The notes beneath the pieces are model-generated. The model was not told where the DNA came from, did no database searches, and saw nothing but the letters and a program-made list of their open reading frames with translations. A stretch of DNA of 64,000 nt from Microbacterium sp. HD4P20. Lineage in GTDB: Bacteria > Actinomycetota > Actinomycetes > Actinomycetales > Microbacteriaceae. The stretch spans positions 124,001 through 188,000 of the forward strand of contig NZ_JAHZQZ020000010.1 of assembly GCF_019449275.2 (NCBI RefSeq), in the 5' to 3' direction. Positions 27,184 to 35,389 of this stretch are shown piece after piece. Every line of letters begins with the position of its first letter. Positions within the stretch are counted from its first letter, which is position 1. A program made the translations under genes and the position numbers.

Positions 27184-28103
27184 CGCATCACTCCCCGCGC
27201 GCGGCGCCCCTGCCGACCCGCTACCTGGTCGGCCTCATCGGCGAGGGGATCGGGGCGTCCCTCTCACCGCCGCTGCACGAGGCTGAGGCTGCCGCCCTCG
27301 GCCTGCAGTACGAATACCGGATCTTCGACCTGATCGCACTGCGCCGCCCTCCCGAAGACGTCGGAGACCTGCTCAGGCAGGCGCAGCGGGACGGCTTCGC
27401 CGCGATGAACATCACACATCCGTGCAAGCAGCTGGTCGTCGAGATCGTAGACGAGCTGGATCCGGATGCCGCCCGCCTGGGAGCTGTGAACCTCGTCGTC
27501 TTCGACGACGGGCGTCTGGTCGGGCACAACACGGACTGGGTCGGCTATCGCGACGGACTGACGGCGGGGCTGGCGGGGGCGTCGTTCGATCGTGTCGTGC
27601 AGGTCGGCTGCGGAGGGGCGGGTGCGGCCACGGCGTACGCACTGCTGGCGCACGGCGTGACTCGGCTGGAGCTGTTCGATGTGGATCACGGACGCGCCGA
27701 GGAGCTCGCCACCCGGATGCGTGCGCTGTTCCCCGCGCAGCACGTCGCGACTGTGCCCGCCGACGAGCTCCCCCGCGCGATCGCCGGCGCATCGGGCGTC
27801 GTGCATGCGACCCCGCTCGGGATGCTGCACCACCCGGGCGTCGCCTTCGATGTCTCGCTGCTGCCCCGCGATGCCTGGGTGTCGGACGTCGTGTACCGCC
27901 CGCTCGAGACCGAACTGATCCGCCAGGCCGCTCGGCGGGGTCACCCGGTGCTGGACGGTGGTCGGATGGCAGTCGGTCAGGCTTACGCTAGTCTCCAGAT
28001 CATCACGGGCAGGCTGCCCGATCGGGACCGCATGGAGGCGCACTTCCGGGCCCTCGTCGCGGATGCCGTGATGTCGGACGGCGCGAAGGGGAGCTCTCGA
28101 TGA
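27180..28103 (+). CDS. shikimate/quinate dehydrogenase (AroE family)
   Basis: NAD(P)-dependent oxidation of shikimate or quinate to 3-dehydroshikimate or 3-dehydroquinate. 307 residues. SLSPPLHEAEAAALGLQYEY is the substrate-binding opening, NITHPCK has the catalytic Lys, and NTDWVGYRDG its Asp partner. The cofactor loop VGCGGAGAATAYAL is a GxGGAG variant. The residue pattern after the second beta strand (FDVDHGRAEELA) has an Asp, favouring NAD over NADP and hence a catabolic role. ATG 27180 overlaps the previous stop. Confidence 0.87.
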   Translation: MTHHSPRAAPLPTRYLVGLIGEGIGASLSPPLHEAEAAALGLQYEYRIFDLIALRRPPEDVGDLLRQAQRDGFAAMNITHPCKQLVVEIVDELDPDAARLGAVNLVVFDDGRLVGHNTDWVGYRDGLTAGLAGASFDRVVQVGCGGAGAATAYALLAHGVTRLELFDVDHGRAEELATRMRALFPAQHVATVPADELPRAIAGASGVVHATPLGMLHHPGVAFDVSLLPRDAWVSDVVYRPLETELIRQAARRGHPVLDGGRMAVGQAYASLQIITGRLPDRDRMEAHFRALVADAVMSDGAKGSSR

Positions 28104-28774
28104 CGGATCAGCTGCGCGAGGTCCGCGATGCCGCACCCACCCTGCGCGCCGAGCGCACGCAGGAGGACATCCTCGACGTCGCCACCGCGGAGTTCGCGGC
28201 GAACGGCTACGCCGGCGCGCGCGTCGACGAGATCGCCGCCCGCACCCGTACGACCAAGCGGATGATCTACTACTACTTCGGCTCGAAGCAGGGTCTTTAC
28301 CTCGCCGTGCTGGAGCGGGTGTATGCGCAGATCCGCCGGGTGGAGCGCGGCGTGCAGGTCGACGAGCTGGCCCCGGACGAGGCGCTGCGCCGGCTCGCCG
28401 AGGCGACCTACGATCACCACACGACGCACGAGGCTTTCATCCAGCTCGTCAGCATCGAGAACATCCACCGCGCCGAGCATCTGCGTCAGTCCGAGACGAT
28501 CCTGCGAGAGAACGCCACCGCCATCACCCTGCTCGAGCAGGTGATCGCGCGCGGCGTCGAGGAGGGCAGGTTCCGAGACGACGTGGACGCGCTCGACGTT
28601 CACATGATCATCAGCGCGTACGCGTGCTTCCACGTCGCCAACCGCCACACCTTCGCCGCGATCTTCAAGCGGGACCTGCTGGAAGACGCCTTGCAGGACT
28701 CGCACCGGCGGCTCATCGGAGACATGATCGTGGCGACGATGACCGACCGGGCCGCGGCATCCCGCGCTGACTGA
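28100..28774 (+). CDS. TetR family transcriptional regulator of the dehydroshikimate operon
   Basis: 224 residues; HTH about residues 25-70 with ATAEFAANGYAGARVDEIAA and TTKRMIYYYFGSKQGLY, the standard TetR pattern. The C-terminal ligand domain is typical of regulators with IENIHRAEHLR. It is the fourth gene of the operon by an ATGA overlap, so autoregulation through the palindrome at 24968 is likely. The ligand may be shikimate, dehydroshikimate or protocatechuate; this is inference. Confidence 0.88.
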   Translation: MTDQLREVRDAAPTLRAERTQEDILDVATAEFAANGYAGARVDEIAARTRTTKRMIYYYFGSKQGLYLAVLERVYAQIRRVERGVQVDELAPDEALRRLAEATYDHHTTHEAFIQLVSIENIHRAEHLRQSETILRENATAITLLEQVIARGVEEGRFRDDVDALDVHMIISAYACFHVANRHTFAAIFKRDLLEDALQDSHRRLIGDMIVATMTDRAAASRAD

Positions 28775-28782
28775 CCCGCGTT

Positions 28783-29532
28783 TCAGGGCACCTCGAGTTC
28801 GGGTGCGAGCCGGCGCTGGATGGCGAGCGTGGCGGTCCGCAGTGCCGCTGCGGTGCGCTCGACATCGAGCCCGGCGGAAGGGCCGCACACCGCGACGGCC
28901 GCGGCCGCGTCGGGGGCCGGCCAGAGCACGGGAGCCGCCACGGTGGTGACCGCGGGGGATGAGCGGCCGATCTCCACATCCATGCCGGCGCGCCGCACAT
29001 CTGCCAGCCGCGCCCGGAGGGCATCGGGTGCGCCGGGGCCGTTCGAGCCGGTGCCGGCCAGGATCGCGTCCGCATCCGCCGCCGACAGGTGCGAGAGCAG
29101 CGCGCGCCCGAGCGGGGAGGACAGCGGCACTCGCCCGCCGGCACGGGACGAACCGGGCAGCGGATCCCGTCCGCGCATCACTGCGACGTACGTCATCTCG
29201 TGACCCTCGAGGATCGCCAGGTGCACCGTCGCGCCGGTGGCGTGGCGCAGCTCGGCCAGCACCGGCATCGCGGCGCTGCGCAGCTCGTGCGGCCCCTCGG
29301 CGAGCTGACCCAGCTCGAACAGCCGGAGTCCGAGGCGGATCGACCTGCCGTCGCGCTCGAGGTAGCGCTGGCGCACGAGATCCGCGACGAGACGAGAGAC
29401 CGTGGACTTCGGCAGCCCCGCCCGCAGTGCCAGCTCCGAAACGCCGAGGCCGCTGTCCTCGTCGTCGAAGGCCTCGAAGATCGCTGTGATCCTGTCGAGG
29501 ACGCCGACGGCTTCGTCCGCAGGCGGATGCAT
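28783..29532 (-). CDS. IclR family transcriptional regulator (second gene of pair B)
   Basis: 249 residues; HTH region GLGVSELALRAGLPKSTVSRLVADL, then an IclR ligand domain with SSPLGRALLSHL. It is more like the second gene of pair A than like its own neighbour. ATG 29532 with a GAGGGG ribosome binding site; the upstream IclR stop is only 4 bases before. Convergent with the TetR gene across 8 bases. Confidence 0.88.
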   Translation of the reverse strand: MHPPADEAVGVLDRITAIFEAFDDEDSGLGVSELALRAGLPKSTVSRLVADLVRQRYLERDGRSIRLGLRLFELGQLAEGPHELRSAAMPVLAELRHATGATVHLAILEGHEMTYVAVMRGRDPLPGSSRAGGRVPLSSPLGRALLSHLSAADADAILAGTGSNGPGAPDALRARLADVRRAGMDVEIGRSSPAVTTVAAPVLWPAPDAAAAVAVCGPSAGLDVERTAAALRTATLAIQRRLAPELEVP

Positions 29533-29536
29533 CCCC

Positions 29537-30274
29537 TCAGGCCACCTGCGCCAGCCGGCGGGTGAGCGCGATCGCGGCATGGCGGACGAGCGGCGCCATC
29601 CGGTTCGGGTCCATATCGCTGACGGGACCGGCGACCGAGATCGCGGCGATCGGGAGGTGCTCGGACGACAGGACCGGGCTGGCGACCCCGACCACACCCG
29701 GAAACGTCTCGCAGCGGTCGATCGCCACGGCGCTGGCGCGAACGGCGCCGAGTTCGCGTTCGAAGACGTGGCGCGAGCGCGGGTCGAGTCCCGTCGTCAC
29801 ACCGCGCAGCACCGATTCGTCATTCGTGAACGCGAGGACCGCCTTTCCGAGCGCGGTGGTCGCGAAGGGCACCCGTACGCCCGCGCGAGAGGGGGCCGGT
29901 CGGAGCCTCCCGCGCACCGAGATGACCGACAGCATGTCGCGGCCTTCGTGCACCGCGACGTTCAGGTGCTCGCCGGTGGCGTGGAAGAGCTCGGCGAGCA
30001 CAGGCAGTGCGGCGGCGCTCAGGCGCCGCGGGGTGCTGGCACGCGCTCCGAGCTGGAACAGGCGCAGGCCTATCGTCACGCCGTCGTCGGTGCGGCGGAG
30101 GTATCGCTGGCGGGCCAGATCGCCGACCAACCGCGAGACGGTGGACTTCGGGATGCCGGTCGAGCGGGACAGCTGCGAGATCGAGGCGGTGCCGTCGCAC
30201 TCGCGAACGGCCTCGAGGATGGCGATGATCCGGTCGAGCACAGACACCGGCTCGTCCCACTGGGCGGTGCGCAT
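29537..30274 (-). CDS. IclR family transcriptional regulator (first gene of pair B)
   Basis: 245 residues; MRTAQWDEPVSVLDRIIAIL start, HTH ASISQLSRSTGIPKSTVSRL, ligand domain with ATTALGKAVLAF and ISVAGPVSDMDPNRMAPLV. Similar over its length to the first gene of pair A. The promoter region upstream carries a well-matched 17-bp operator (30336-30352), and a poorer match (30254-30270) lies at the start of the coding region. Co-expression with the next IclR gene allows mixed dimers or tetramers. Confidence 0.88.
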   Translation of the reverse strand: MRTAQWDEPVSVLDRIIAILEAVRECDGTASISQLSRSTGIPKSTVSRLVGDLARQRYLRRTDDGVTIGLRLFQLGARASTPRRLSAAALPVLAELFHATGEHLNVAVHEGRDMLSVISVRGRLRPAPSRAGVRVPFATTALGKAVLAFTNDESVLRGVTTGLDPRSRHVFERELGAVRASAVAIDRCETFPGVVGVASPVLSSEHLPIAAISVAGPVSDMDPNRMAPLVRHAAIALTRRLAQVA

Positions 30275-30335
30275 GAGTGCAGTATGTGCGGCCGCGCACG
30301 GCGCGGCAAGACCCCGGCCGGGCATCGGCCGGATG

Positions 30336-30352
30336 GTCCCATTCAGTGGAAC
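30336..30352. promoter_or_regulatory. candidate IclR-type operator before pair B
   Basis: GTCCCATTCAGTGGAAC; the complement GTTCCACTGAATGGGAC is one of the best matches to the island consensus. It is 62 bases upstream of the first IclR gene of pair B. Confidence 0.55.
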
Positions 30353-30378
30353 TCGGCGTTCGCCGTGGCAGCGCGAGA

Positions 30379-30415
30379 CGGGGCCCGAGACCGGCGATGC
30401 CGGCCCCGGGCCCCG
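30379..30415 (-). terminator. two-step hairpin after the ThuA-like gene
   Basis: CGGGGCCCG (30379-30387) pairs with CGGGCCCCG (30407-30415), with an inner CCGGC/GCCGG stem around GAT. It begins 12 bases past the stop of the minus-strand gene ending at 30427. Confidence 0.7.
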
Positions 30416-30426
30416 CTGATCGCCGG

Positions 30427-31407
30427 TCAGCCGGCGCAGAACGGCTTGATCCCCATGGCGCTTTCCAGGCCCTCCACGACGTGCTGCTTGAACAGATCGT
30501 CGTTGACCATTGCGGCGTCGGTCCATGCGGCCGGGTCGTGTCCGAGCGTCGTCAGCCAGGCTTTGCCGCCGTCGTAGTAATGGCACCAGCTGATCGGGTG
30601 CTCGGCGCCGTGACCGGGGTGCCCGGAATCGCGACCGTTGAGACTCGTGGCCTCGTCGACTTCGAGCAGGACGTTGACGTAGCTCGGGTACGGCTCGAGG
30701 TTGTACCACTCGTCCTTGAAGGCCCACTCGGACGGCATGAACGAGGTCGACACGTCATCGCCGTCGATCGTCTCGATGGTGCCGTCGCGATGCGGTGCGT
30801 GGTCGTAGAAGTTCGTGCCGCCGAGCAGCCCTTCGTACCAGGGCCAGTGGTACTCGGCGCCGAAGGCGTTGTGGATGCCCACGAAGCCGCCCCCGCGCCG
30901 CACATACTGCAGCAGGTTGGTCTGCGCCGTGTCGTCGAGCGTGTCGCGATTGGAGCTGAGGAAGACGACGGCCTGATAGTTGTTCAGGCGGCTGAAGCTC
31001 GCAAGGTCCTCGGTGTAGTCCACCGCGATTCCGCGCTCCTCCGCCCAGGTCTTCAGGGCCGCCTGCGCGACGTTGTCGGCGTTCAGCGGCGGATTCAGTC
31101 CCGGGCCCAGCGGCGCGCCCAGGTGGGCATGGCGGGGACCGGCCGTCCGGCTCCAGATGAGGATGCGCTTCTGTTCGCCCTCTTGCCAGCCGTTCCCCCA
31201 GTCGTGATAGCAGACGGGATCCGTTCCGCGGCACACACCGTAGTCCTTCACGCCGTCCTGATATATCTGGTCCGCCGTCGCCGGCCTGCCGCCGAGTCCG
31301 TTGCCGTTGCCTTTGTCGCTGCCGACGGCGGAACCGGCGAGCACCAGGCCTGCGCCCAGTGCCGCCGCGGCGACCAGGGCGACTCCAGAGCGAATGAGCG
31401 ATCTCAC
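30427..31407 (-). CDS. secreted ThuA-domain (type 1 glutamine amidotransferase-like) protein
   Basis: 326 residues. A Sec signal peptide spans about 1-29. The ThuA domain follows: RILIWSRTAGPRHAH, FLSSNRDTLDDTAQ, YVRRGGGFVGIHNAFGAEYHW and a late WCHYYDGGKAWLTTLGHD. ThuA proteins are linked to trehalose and other carbohydrate use and to glycan degradation; the catalytic Cys of true amidotransferases is absent here, as is normal for ThuA. GTG 31407 has AAGGAG five bases upstream. The 190-bp gap upstream holds its promoter; no other gene is seen there. Confidence 0.85.
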   Translation of the reverse strand: MRSLIRSGVALVAAAALGAGLVLAGSAVGSDKGNGNGLGGRPATADQIYQDGVKDYGVCRGTDPVCYHDWGNGWQEGEQKRILIWSRTAGPRHAHLGAPLGPGLNPPLNADNVAQAALKTWAEERGIAVDYTEDLASFSRLNNYQAVVFLSSNRDTLDDTAQTNLLQYVRRGGGFVGIHNAFGAEYHWPWYEGLLGGTNFYDHAPHRDGTIETIDGDDVSTSFMPSEWAFKDEWYNLEPYPSYVNVLLEVDEATSLNGRDSGHPGHGAEHPISWCHYYDGGKAWLTTLGHDPAAWTDAAMVNDDLFKQHVVEGLESAMGIKPFCAG

Positions 31408-31597
31408 GTGATCTCCTTCGATCGGTCGTGTTCTCTCCTCGAAGGTCGAAGCGCGTCACCGGTGCGGACCGGGACGGCCTCCGAGAGCAGGTCCGCCGGG
31501 CGGGAGTACGGATTGACCTCCGAGTCGCTGCGACTGTAGGCGCGCGCGACTCTCACCGGCAACGCGCGTTCCACCCAGTAGGCCGCGGGCGATGTGA

Positions 31598-32707
31598 TCA
31601 GACGGATGCCGTCGCACGGTGCCGCACGTAGCCCCAGGTCGCGAGGCCGAGCAGCGGGCCCCACGCCCAGAACGGCAGTATGAGCGCCGTCCCGATCGGC
31701 ACGGCGGCGGTCAGCGCGAGGCTCAGGGACTGCAGCCCACCCGCGGTGAAGAGCGCGGCGACCGTCGCGGCCGGGACGGCTGCCAGGGCAACGGGAACGG
31801 GACGGCCGCCGGCCCGGGGCACCCACCGCGGGACGCGTTCGCCCCACGGCAGGACGAGCCCCAGGGTGAGGACGGCGCCGGTGAGCATCGCGGCTCCGAG
31901 CATGAGGCCCACGACCTGGATGTCGGGGTTCGCCGTGAAGGCGTCGCGACTGCCGCCGAAGAGCGGCCAGGGCGTCAGCCACGACGCGCGGGCGACGACG
32001 TACGGCAGGGCCATCGCGGCCGCCGTCACCGTGATCGCGACGCGGTGCCGCTGGACGAACGCGCCGGCCCGCGCCGCGCGGCGCGTGATGACGCCGACCG
32101 ACCACAGCGTCCAGACCCCGACGAACGCGGTGAGCACGAGCGAGGTCCCGAACCGTGCCGGATCGGCCACGACGGCTTCGGCATAGCGCGTGTAGAACGA
32201 CAGCAGCGGGAAGATCCCGACCACCTGCAGCACGATCAGTCCGGCTATGGCGGCGACCAGCAGGCCGGCGATGACCGGCCGGCGGCGAGCCAGCAGCGGC
32301 ACCAGCAGCACGACCGCGATCGGCACGAGGAACGCCAGGGTGTAGCCGGCGATCACGATCCCGTCGAAGCCGAGCAGAGCGATGGCGGTGACGCCGACCG
32401 CGATGAGAACGACGACCGGCGCGACCAGGCCCTCCCGTGCCCGATCGTTCAAGAGCAGGATGCCGGTCGCCAAGGTGATCGCGGCGGCGGCCGCCTGTAT
32501 TCCGGCAGCGACGAACGCGGCGGTCATGTCGCCCATCCAGCTCGCGAGTACGGTGCCGCCTGCGTCGTACGGACCTGCTTGCGGCGCGACGAGCCAGACG
32601 AGGGCGGCGCCGAGCACGACGGTCGCGAGGACCGAGCCGGTCCAGGCGAGCGGGCGGATGCCGCGGGCGCTGCGCAGCGGAGGAACGGTGTCGGTGATGG
32701 CTGTCAT
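31598..32707 (-). CDS. multi-pass membrane protein of unknown function
   Basis: 369 residues with about ten hydrophobic segments and no recognised domain; an Arg-rich cytosolic loop (RRAARAGAFVQRHR) splits two helix blocks. ATG 32707 is chosen because codons upstream are Arg-rich and lie in the intergenic gap. It follows the response regulator gene by 58 bases on the same strand and may be its target or belong to the same unit. Confidence 0.65.
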   Translation of the reverse strand: MTAITDTVPPLRSARGIRPLAWTGSVLATVVLGAALVWLVAPQAGPYDAGGTVLASWMGDMTAAFVAAGIQAAAAAITLATGILLLNDRAREGLVAPVVVLIAVGVTAIALLGFDGIVIAGYTLAFLVPIAVVLLVPLLARRRPVIAGLLVAAIAGLIVLQVVGIFPLLSFYTRYAEAVVADPARFGTSLVLTAFVGVWTLWSVGVITRRAARAGAFVQRHRVAITVTAAAMALPYVVARASWLTPWPLFGGSRDAFTANPDIQVVGLMLGAAMLTGAVLTLGLVLPWGERVPRWVPRAGGRPVPVALAAVPAATVAALFTAGGLQSLSLALTAAVPIGTALILPFWAWGPLLGLATWGYVRHRATASV

Positions 32708-32765
32708 GGCTCGAGCGTCCCGCGCGCCCACCCGTGGGCGCCTCACCCGCTCGGGCGGGCGAGGC

Positions 32766-33440
32766 TCACCCGGCCGGGTGAGATCCGGGCTCGACGATGC
32801 CGTGCTCGTACGCCCAGATCACGACCTGGATGCGGTCGGCGAGCCCGAGCTTGGCGAGGATCGCCTTGACGTGGGTCTTCACGGTGTTCTCGGTGAGGTG
32901 CAGACCTCGGCCGATCTCGGCGTTGGAGGCCCCGCGCGCGAGGTGGCGCATGACGTCGCGCTCGCGCGGGCTCAGGGCCTCGAGCGCCGCCCTTCCCGAA
33001 GCTGCGCTCGCGCGCCGCCGCACGTGGCCGAGCAGCGTCGCCGTGGCGCGCGGCGAGACGGCGGCATCGCCGGCTGCGACGCTGCGGATGGCATCGGCGA
33101 GCGCGACCGGCCGGGCGTCCTTGGTGAGGAACCCGCTCGCGCCGGCCTGGACGGCGGCGAAGACATACTCGTCGATGTCGAACGTCGTCAGCACCAGCAC
33201 GCGGGTCCGCGGGCTCGCGCGCAGCACCTCGCCGGTGGCGCGGATGCCGTCCATTCCCGGCATCCGGATGTCCATCAGCACCACGTCGATCCGGTGCGTC
33301 CGCACGGCGGCGACCGCGGCAGCGCCGTCGGCGACGGTCGCGACCACCTCGATGTCGCTCTCGGCGCCAAGTACGGTGGCGAGGGCGTCGCGCAGCAGCT
33401 CCTGGTCGTCAGCGAGCAGGACGCGGATCGGGCGGCTCAC
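32766..33440 (-). CDS. response regulator, NarL/LuxR type
   Basis: 224 residues: receiver domain with acidic pocket in LLADDQELLR, phosphorylation Asp in DVVLMDIRMPGMDG, and Lys in FLTKDARP; then a LuxR helix-turn-helix LSPRERDVMRHLARGASNAEIG with NTVKTHVKAILAKLGL. GTG 33440 overlaps the stop of the kinase gene (GTGA), which fixes this start. Confidence 0.92.
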   Translation of the reverse strand: MSRPIRVLLADDQELLRDALATVLGAESDIEVVATVADGAAAVAAVRTHRIDVVLMDIRMPGMDGIRATGEVLRASPRTRVLVLTTFDIDEYVFAAVQAGASGFLTKDARPVALADAIRSVAAGDAAVSPRATATLLGHVRRRASAASGRAALEALSPRERDVMRHLARGASNAEIGRGLHLTENTVKTHVKAILAKLGLADRIQVVIWAYEHGIVEPGSHPAG

Positions 33441-34648
33441 GTCTCGTCCGTCAGCGGCATCGTGATCCGGATGCTCCATCCCCGCCCCCTTTCGACCTGC
33501 AGCGTGCCGCCGGCGTGGCGCACACGCTCAGCCATGCCCACCAGACCCCGCCCCGCCCCGGCCGCATCGCGTCGGCCGGTGCCGCCGTCATCCGTCACCG
33601 TCAGCACGACGTCGTCGTCGCGCCAGTCCAGCGCGACAGTCGCCTGGAGCGGCGGTTCCACGTGGCGCATCACGTTGGTCAGCGCCTCTTGCGTGGCGCG
33701 GAAGAGCGCGACCTCGGCGTCTGGTGCGAGAGCGCGAGTTCGACCGGACTCCAGGAACGAGACGCGGTGAGCCGGTGAGGCGGCGCCCTCGACCAGCGCG
33801 GGGATGCCCGCCAGGCCGGACACCGGCGGGAGGTCGCCGGGCTCGTCGAGCAGGCGCAGCATTCCGCGCAGGCCTTGCATCGCGGAGCGTCCCGTCTCGG
33901 CGGCCCGCTCGAGCGTCTCCAGCTCGGGCGCTTCCGACGTGGGCGAGCCCGGCGATTCCTGGCGGGCTCGCTGCGCCAGCACGCGTGCCGCCTCGACCTG
34001 CGCGATCATGACGGCCAGCCCATGCGACACCACGTCGTGCAAGTCGTGACTGATCCGTGCGCGTTCGGCGGCGAGGGCGTCTTCCACGCGCTGTTCCGCC
34101 CAGGCTGCCGCCGCCGACCGTCGCCGGCGCGCCTCTCGCCCGAGGAGCCAGCCCGCCGTGACGACCGCTGCCAGGGCGACGCCCTCGAACCCGATGCCGA
34201 GGGGCTCCGGTGACGGGTTCGCGACCGCGTCCACGGCGGCGATGATGCCGGCCCCCGCAATGCCCACCCCGATCGCGCCGATCGCCGTCGCCTTCTCTTG
34301 CGTCGAGGCGATCTGCCATTCCAGCAGCACGAACACCGCGGCGGACGGCACGAGAGCCGCGCTCGACAAGCCCGGCACGCTGGTGGCGGCCAGCGCCAGC
34401 ATCGCGAGCGCGCCGATGGCGAAGCCGGTGCGGGGGAAGCGGACGCACACGAACCCCGCGATGTGGAGGACGCCCGCCAGGATGCCGATGCGCAGGGCGA
34501 TGGAGGCGCCGTGCTCGGGTGCGACCACCTGCACGAGGAGGGCGATCGACAGTGGCAGCGCGAGTGCGCACAGCAGCGCGGCAGCCACGAGTGGCGCCAT
34601 CCAGCTCGGAGCGGGCGCGCCACTGCGATGCCACGGCGGTGCGGTCAT
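33437..34648 (-). CDS. sensor histidine kinase (HisKA_3/NarX-like)
   Basis: 403 residues: about six membrane helices in the first 190 residues, no large extracellular domain, then the dimerisation/phosphoacceptor box ISHDLHDVVSHGLAVM with His, and a C-terminal ATPase domain with ALTNVMRH (N box) and DDGGTG plus GRGLVGMAERV. Such kinases often sense envelope stress through their helices. Overlaps the response regulator gene start. It may control the membrane protein downstream. Confidence 0.9.
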   Translation of the reverse strand: MTAPPWHRSGAPAPSWMAPLVAAALLCALALPLSIALLVQVVAPEHGASIALRIGILAGVLHIAGFVCVRFPRTGFAIGALAMLALAATSVPGLSSAALVPSAAVFVLLEWQIASTQEKATAIGAIGVGIAGAGIIAAVDAVANPSPEPLGIGFEGVALAAVVTAGWLLGREARRRRSAAAAWAEQRVEDALAAERARISHDLHDVVSHGLAVMIAQVEAARVLAQRARQESPGSPTSEAPELETLERAAETGRSAMQGLRGMLRLLDEPGDLPPVSGLAGIPALVEGAASPAHRVSFLESGRTRALAPDAEVALFRATQEALTNVMRHVEPPLQATVALDWRDDDVVLTVTDDGGTGRRDAAGAGRGLVGMAERVRHAGGTLQVERGRGWSIRITMPLTDET

Positions 34649-34736
34649 GCGCTCTAGTCTTCCGCGCCCCGGGCGCGGCCGCCTCACCCATGAGGGCGAG
34701 CCATGCCACCACCGCTCGGCGATCGCGCCGGGGTGT

Positions 34737-35276
34737 CTACAGAACCCGGTACCGGAGGTGAGTCTCGCTGACGTATGCCGCCGTCTCGAGGCGTTCCAGC
34801 CGTATCGGCTTGCGCAGCCCGGTGAAGAGTGAGATTCCCTCGCCCAGAAGGATCGGCACAACGTGCAGCTGGATCTCATCCACGAGTCCGAGTTCGAGGC
34901 ACTGCCGCGAGACGCTCCCTCCGAGCAGGCTGACCCACTTGTCGCCTGCTGCCTCGCCGGCGGCTTCGACGGCCTGCGCGATGTCGTCGACGACGAAGGT
35001 GTACGTGACACCGTCCTTCTGGATCGGCTCGTGAGGACTATGTGTCATGAGGTACACCGGCACCTTGGGCTCGCCCCCGTAGGGCTCCTCGCCATCCTCC
35101 ACGGTCTGCGCCTTGTTGGCGCCTCCGACCACGGCTCCGAGCTCCTGCACGATCCGTCCGACGAGCTCCCCGTCCTCGGGGGCTGAAGCAAATCCGTTCA
35201 TCCAGCCGACATCTCCGTCGGCGTCGGCCATGAACCCGTCCAGCGACACGGTGGCATGGATGAAGACCTTCGACAT
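34737..35276 (-). CDS. dihydrofolate reductase-like (RibD C-terminal domain) protein
   Basis: 179 residues. KVFIHATVSLDGFMADADGDVGW at the N-terminus and ELGLVDEIQLHVVPILLGEGISLF near the C-terminus are the standard pattern of small DHFR/RibD-like reductases widespread in actinobacteria. Real substrates are mostly unknown; NADPH use is expected. ATG 35276 has a strong GGAGGAG. Divergent from a TetR gene with two operators between. Confidence 0.85.
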   Translation of the reverse strand: MSKVFIHATVSLDGFMADADGDVGWMNGFASAPEDGELVGRIVQELGAVVGGANKAQTVEDGEEPYGGEPKVPVYLMTHSPHEPIQKDGVTYTFVVDDIAQAVEAAGEAAGDKWVSLLGGSVSRQCLELGLVDEIQLHVVPILLGEGISLFTGLRKPIRLERLETAAYVSETHLRYRVL

Positions 35277-35303
35277 TGCTCCTCCTACAGTGTTGCCGGG
35301 TTG

Positions 35304-35369
35304 AGGTGAGTTACCCGACTCACCTTTGAGGAGGGTATCGACCGGCCAGTCGTGAGTCAAGTGACTCAC
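35304..35369. promoter_or_regulatory. two TetR-type operators with identical half-sites
   Basis: GTGAGT-N6-ACTCAC occurs twice: 35306-35323 (extended to AGGTGAGT/ACTCACCT at 35304-35325) and 35352-35369 (extended to GTGAGTCA/TGACTCAC), 46 bp apart, in the 113-bp divergent gap between the DHFR-like and TetR genes. Confidence 0.75.
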
Positions 35370-35389
35370 CTTTCCGCGATACTGAGGGG

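Noticed and set aside
31568-31584. GTTCCACCCAGTAGGCC as another IclR-type operator before the ThuA gene
   Set aside because: Three mismatches to the consensus and far from the start codon; too weak.
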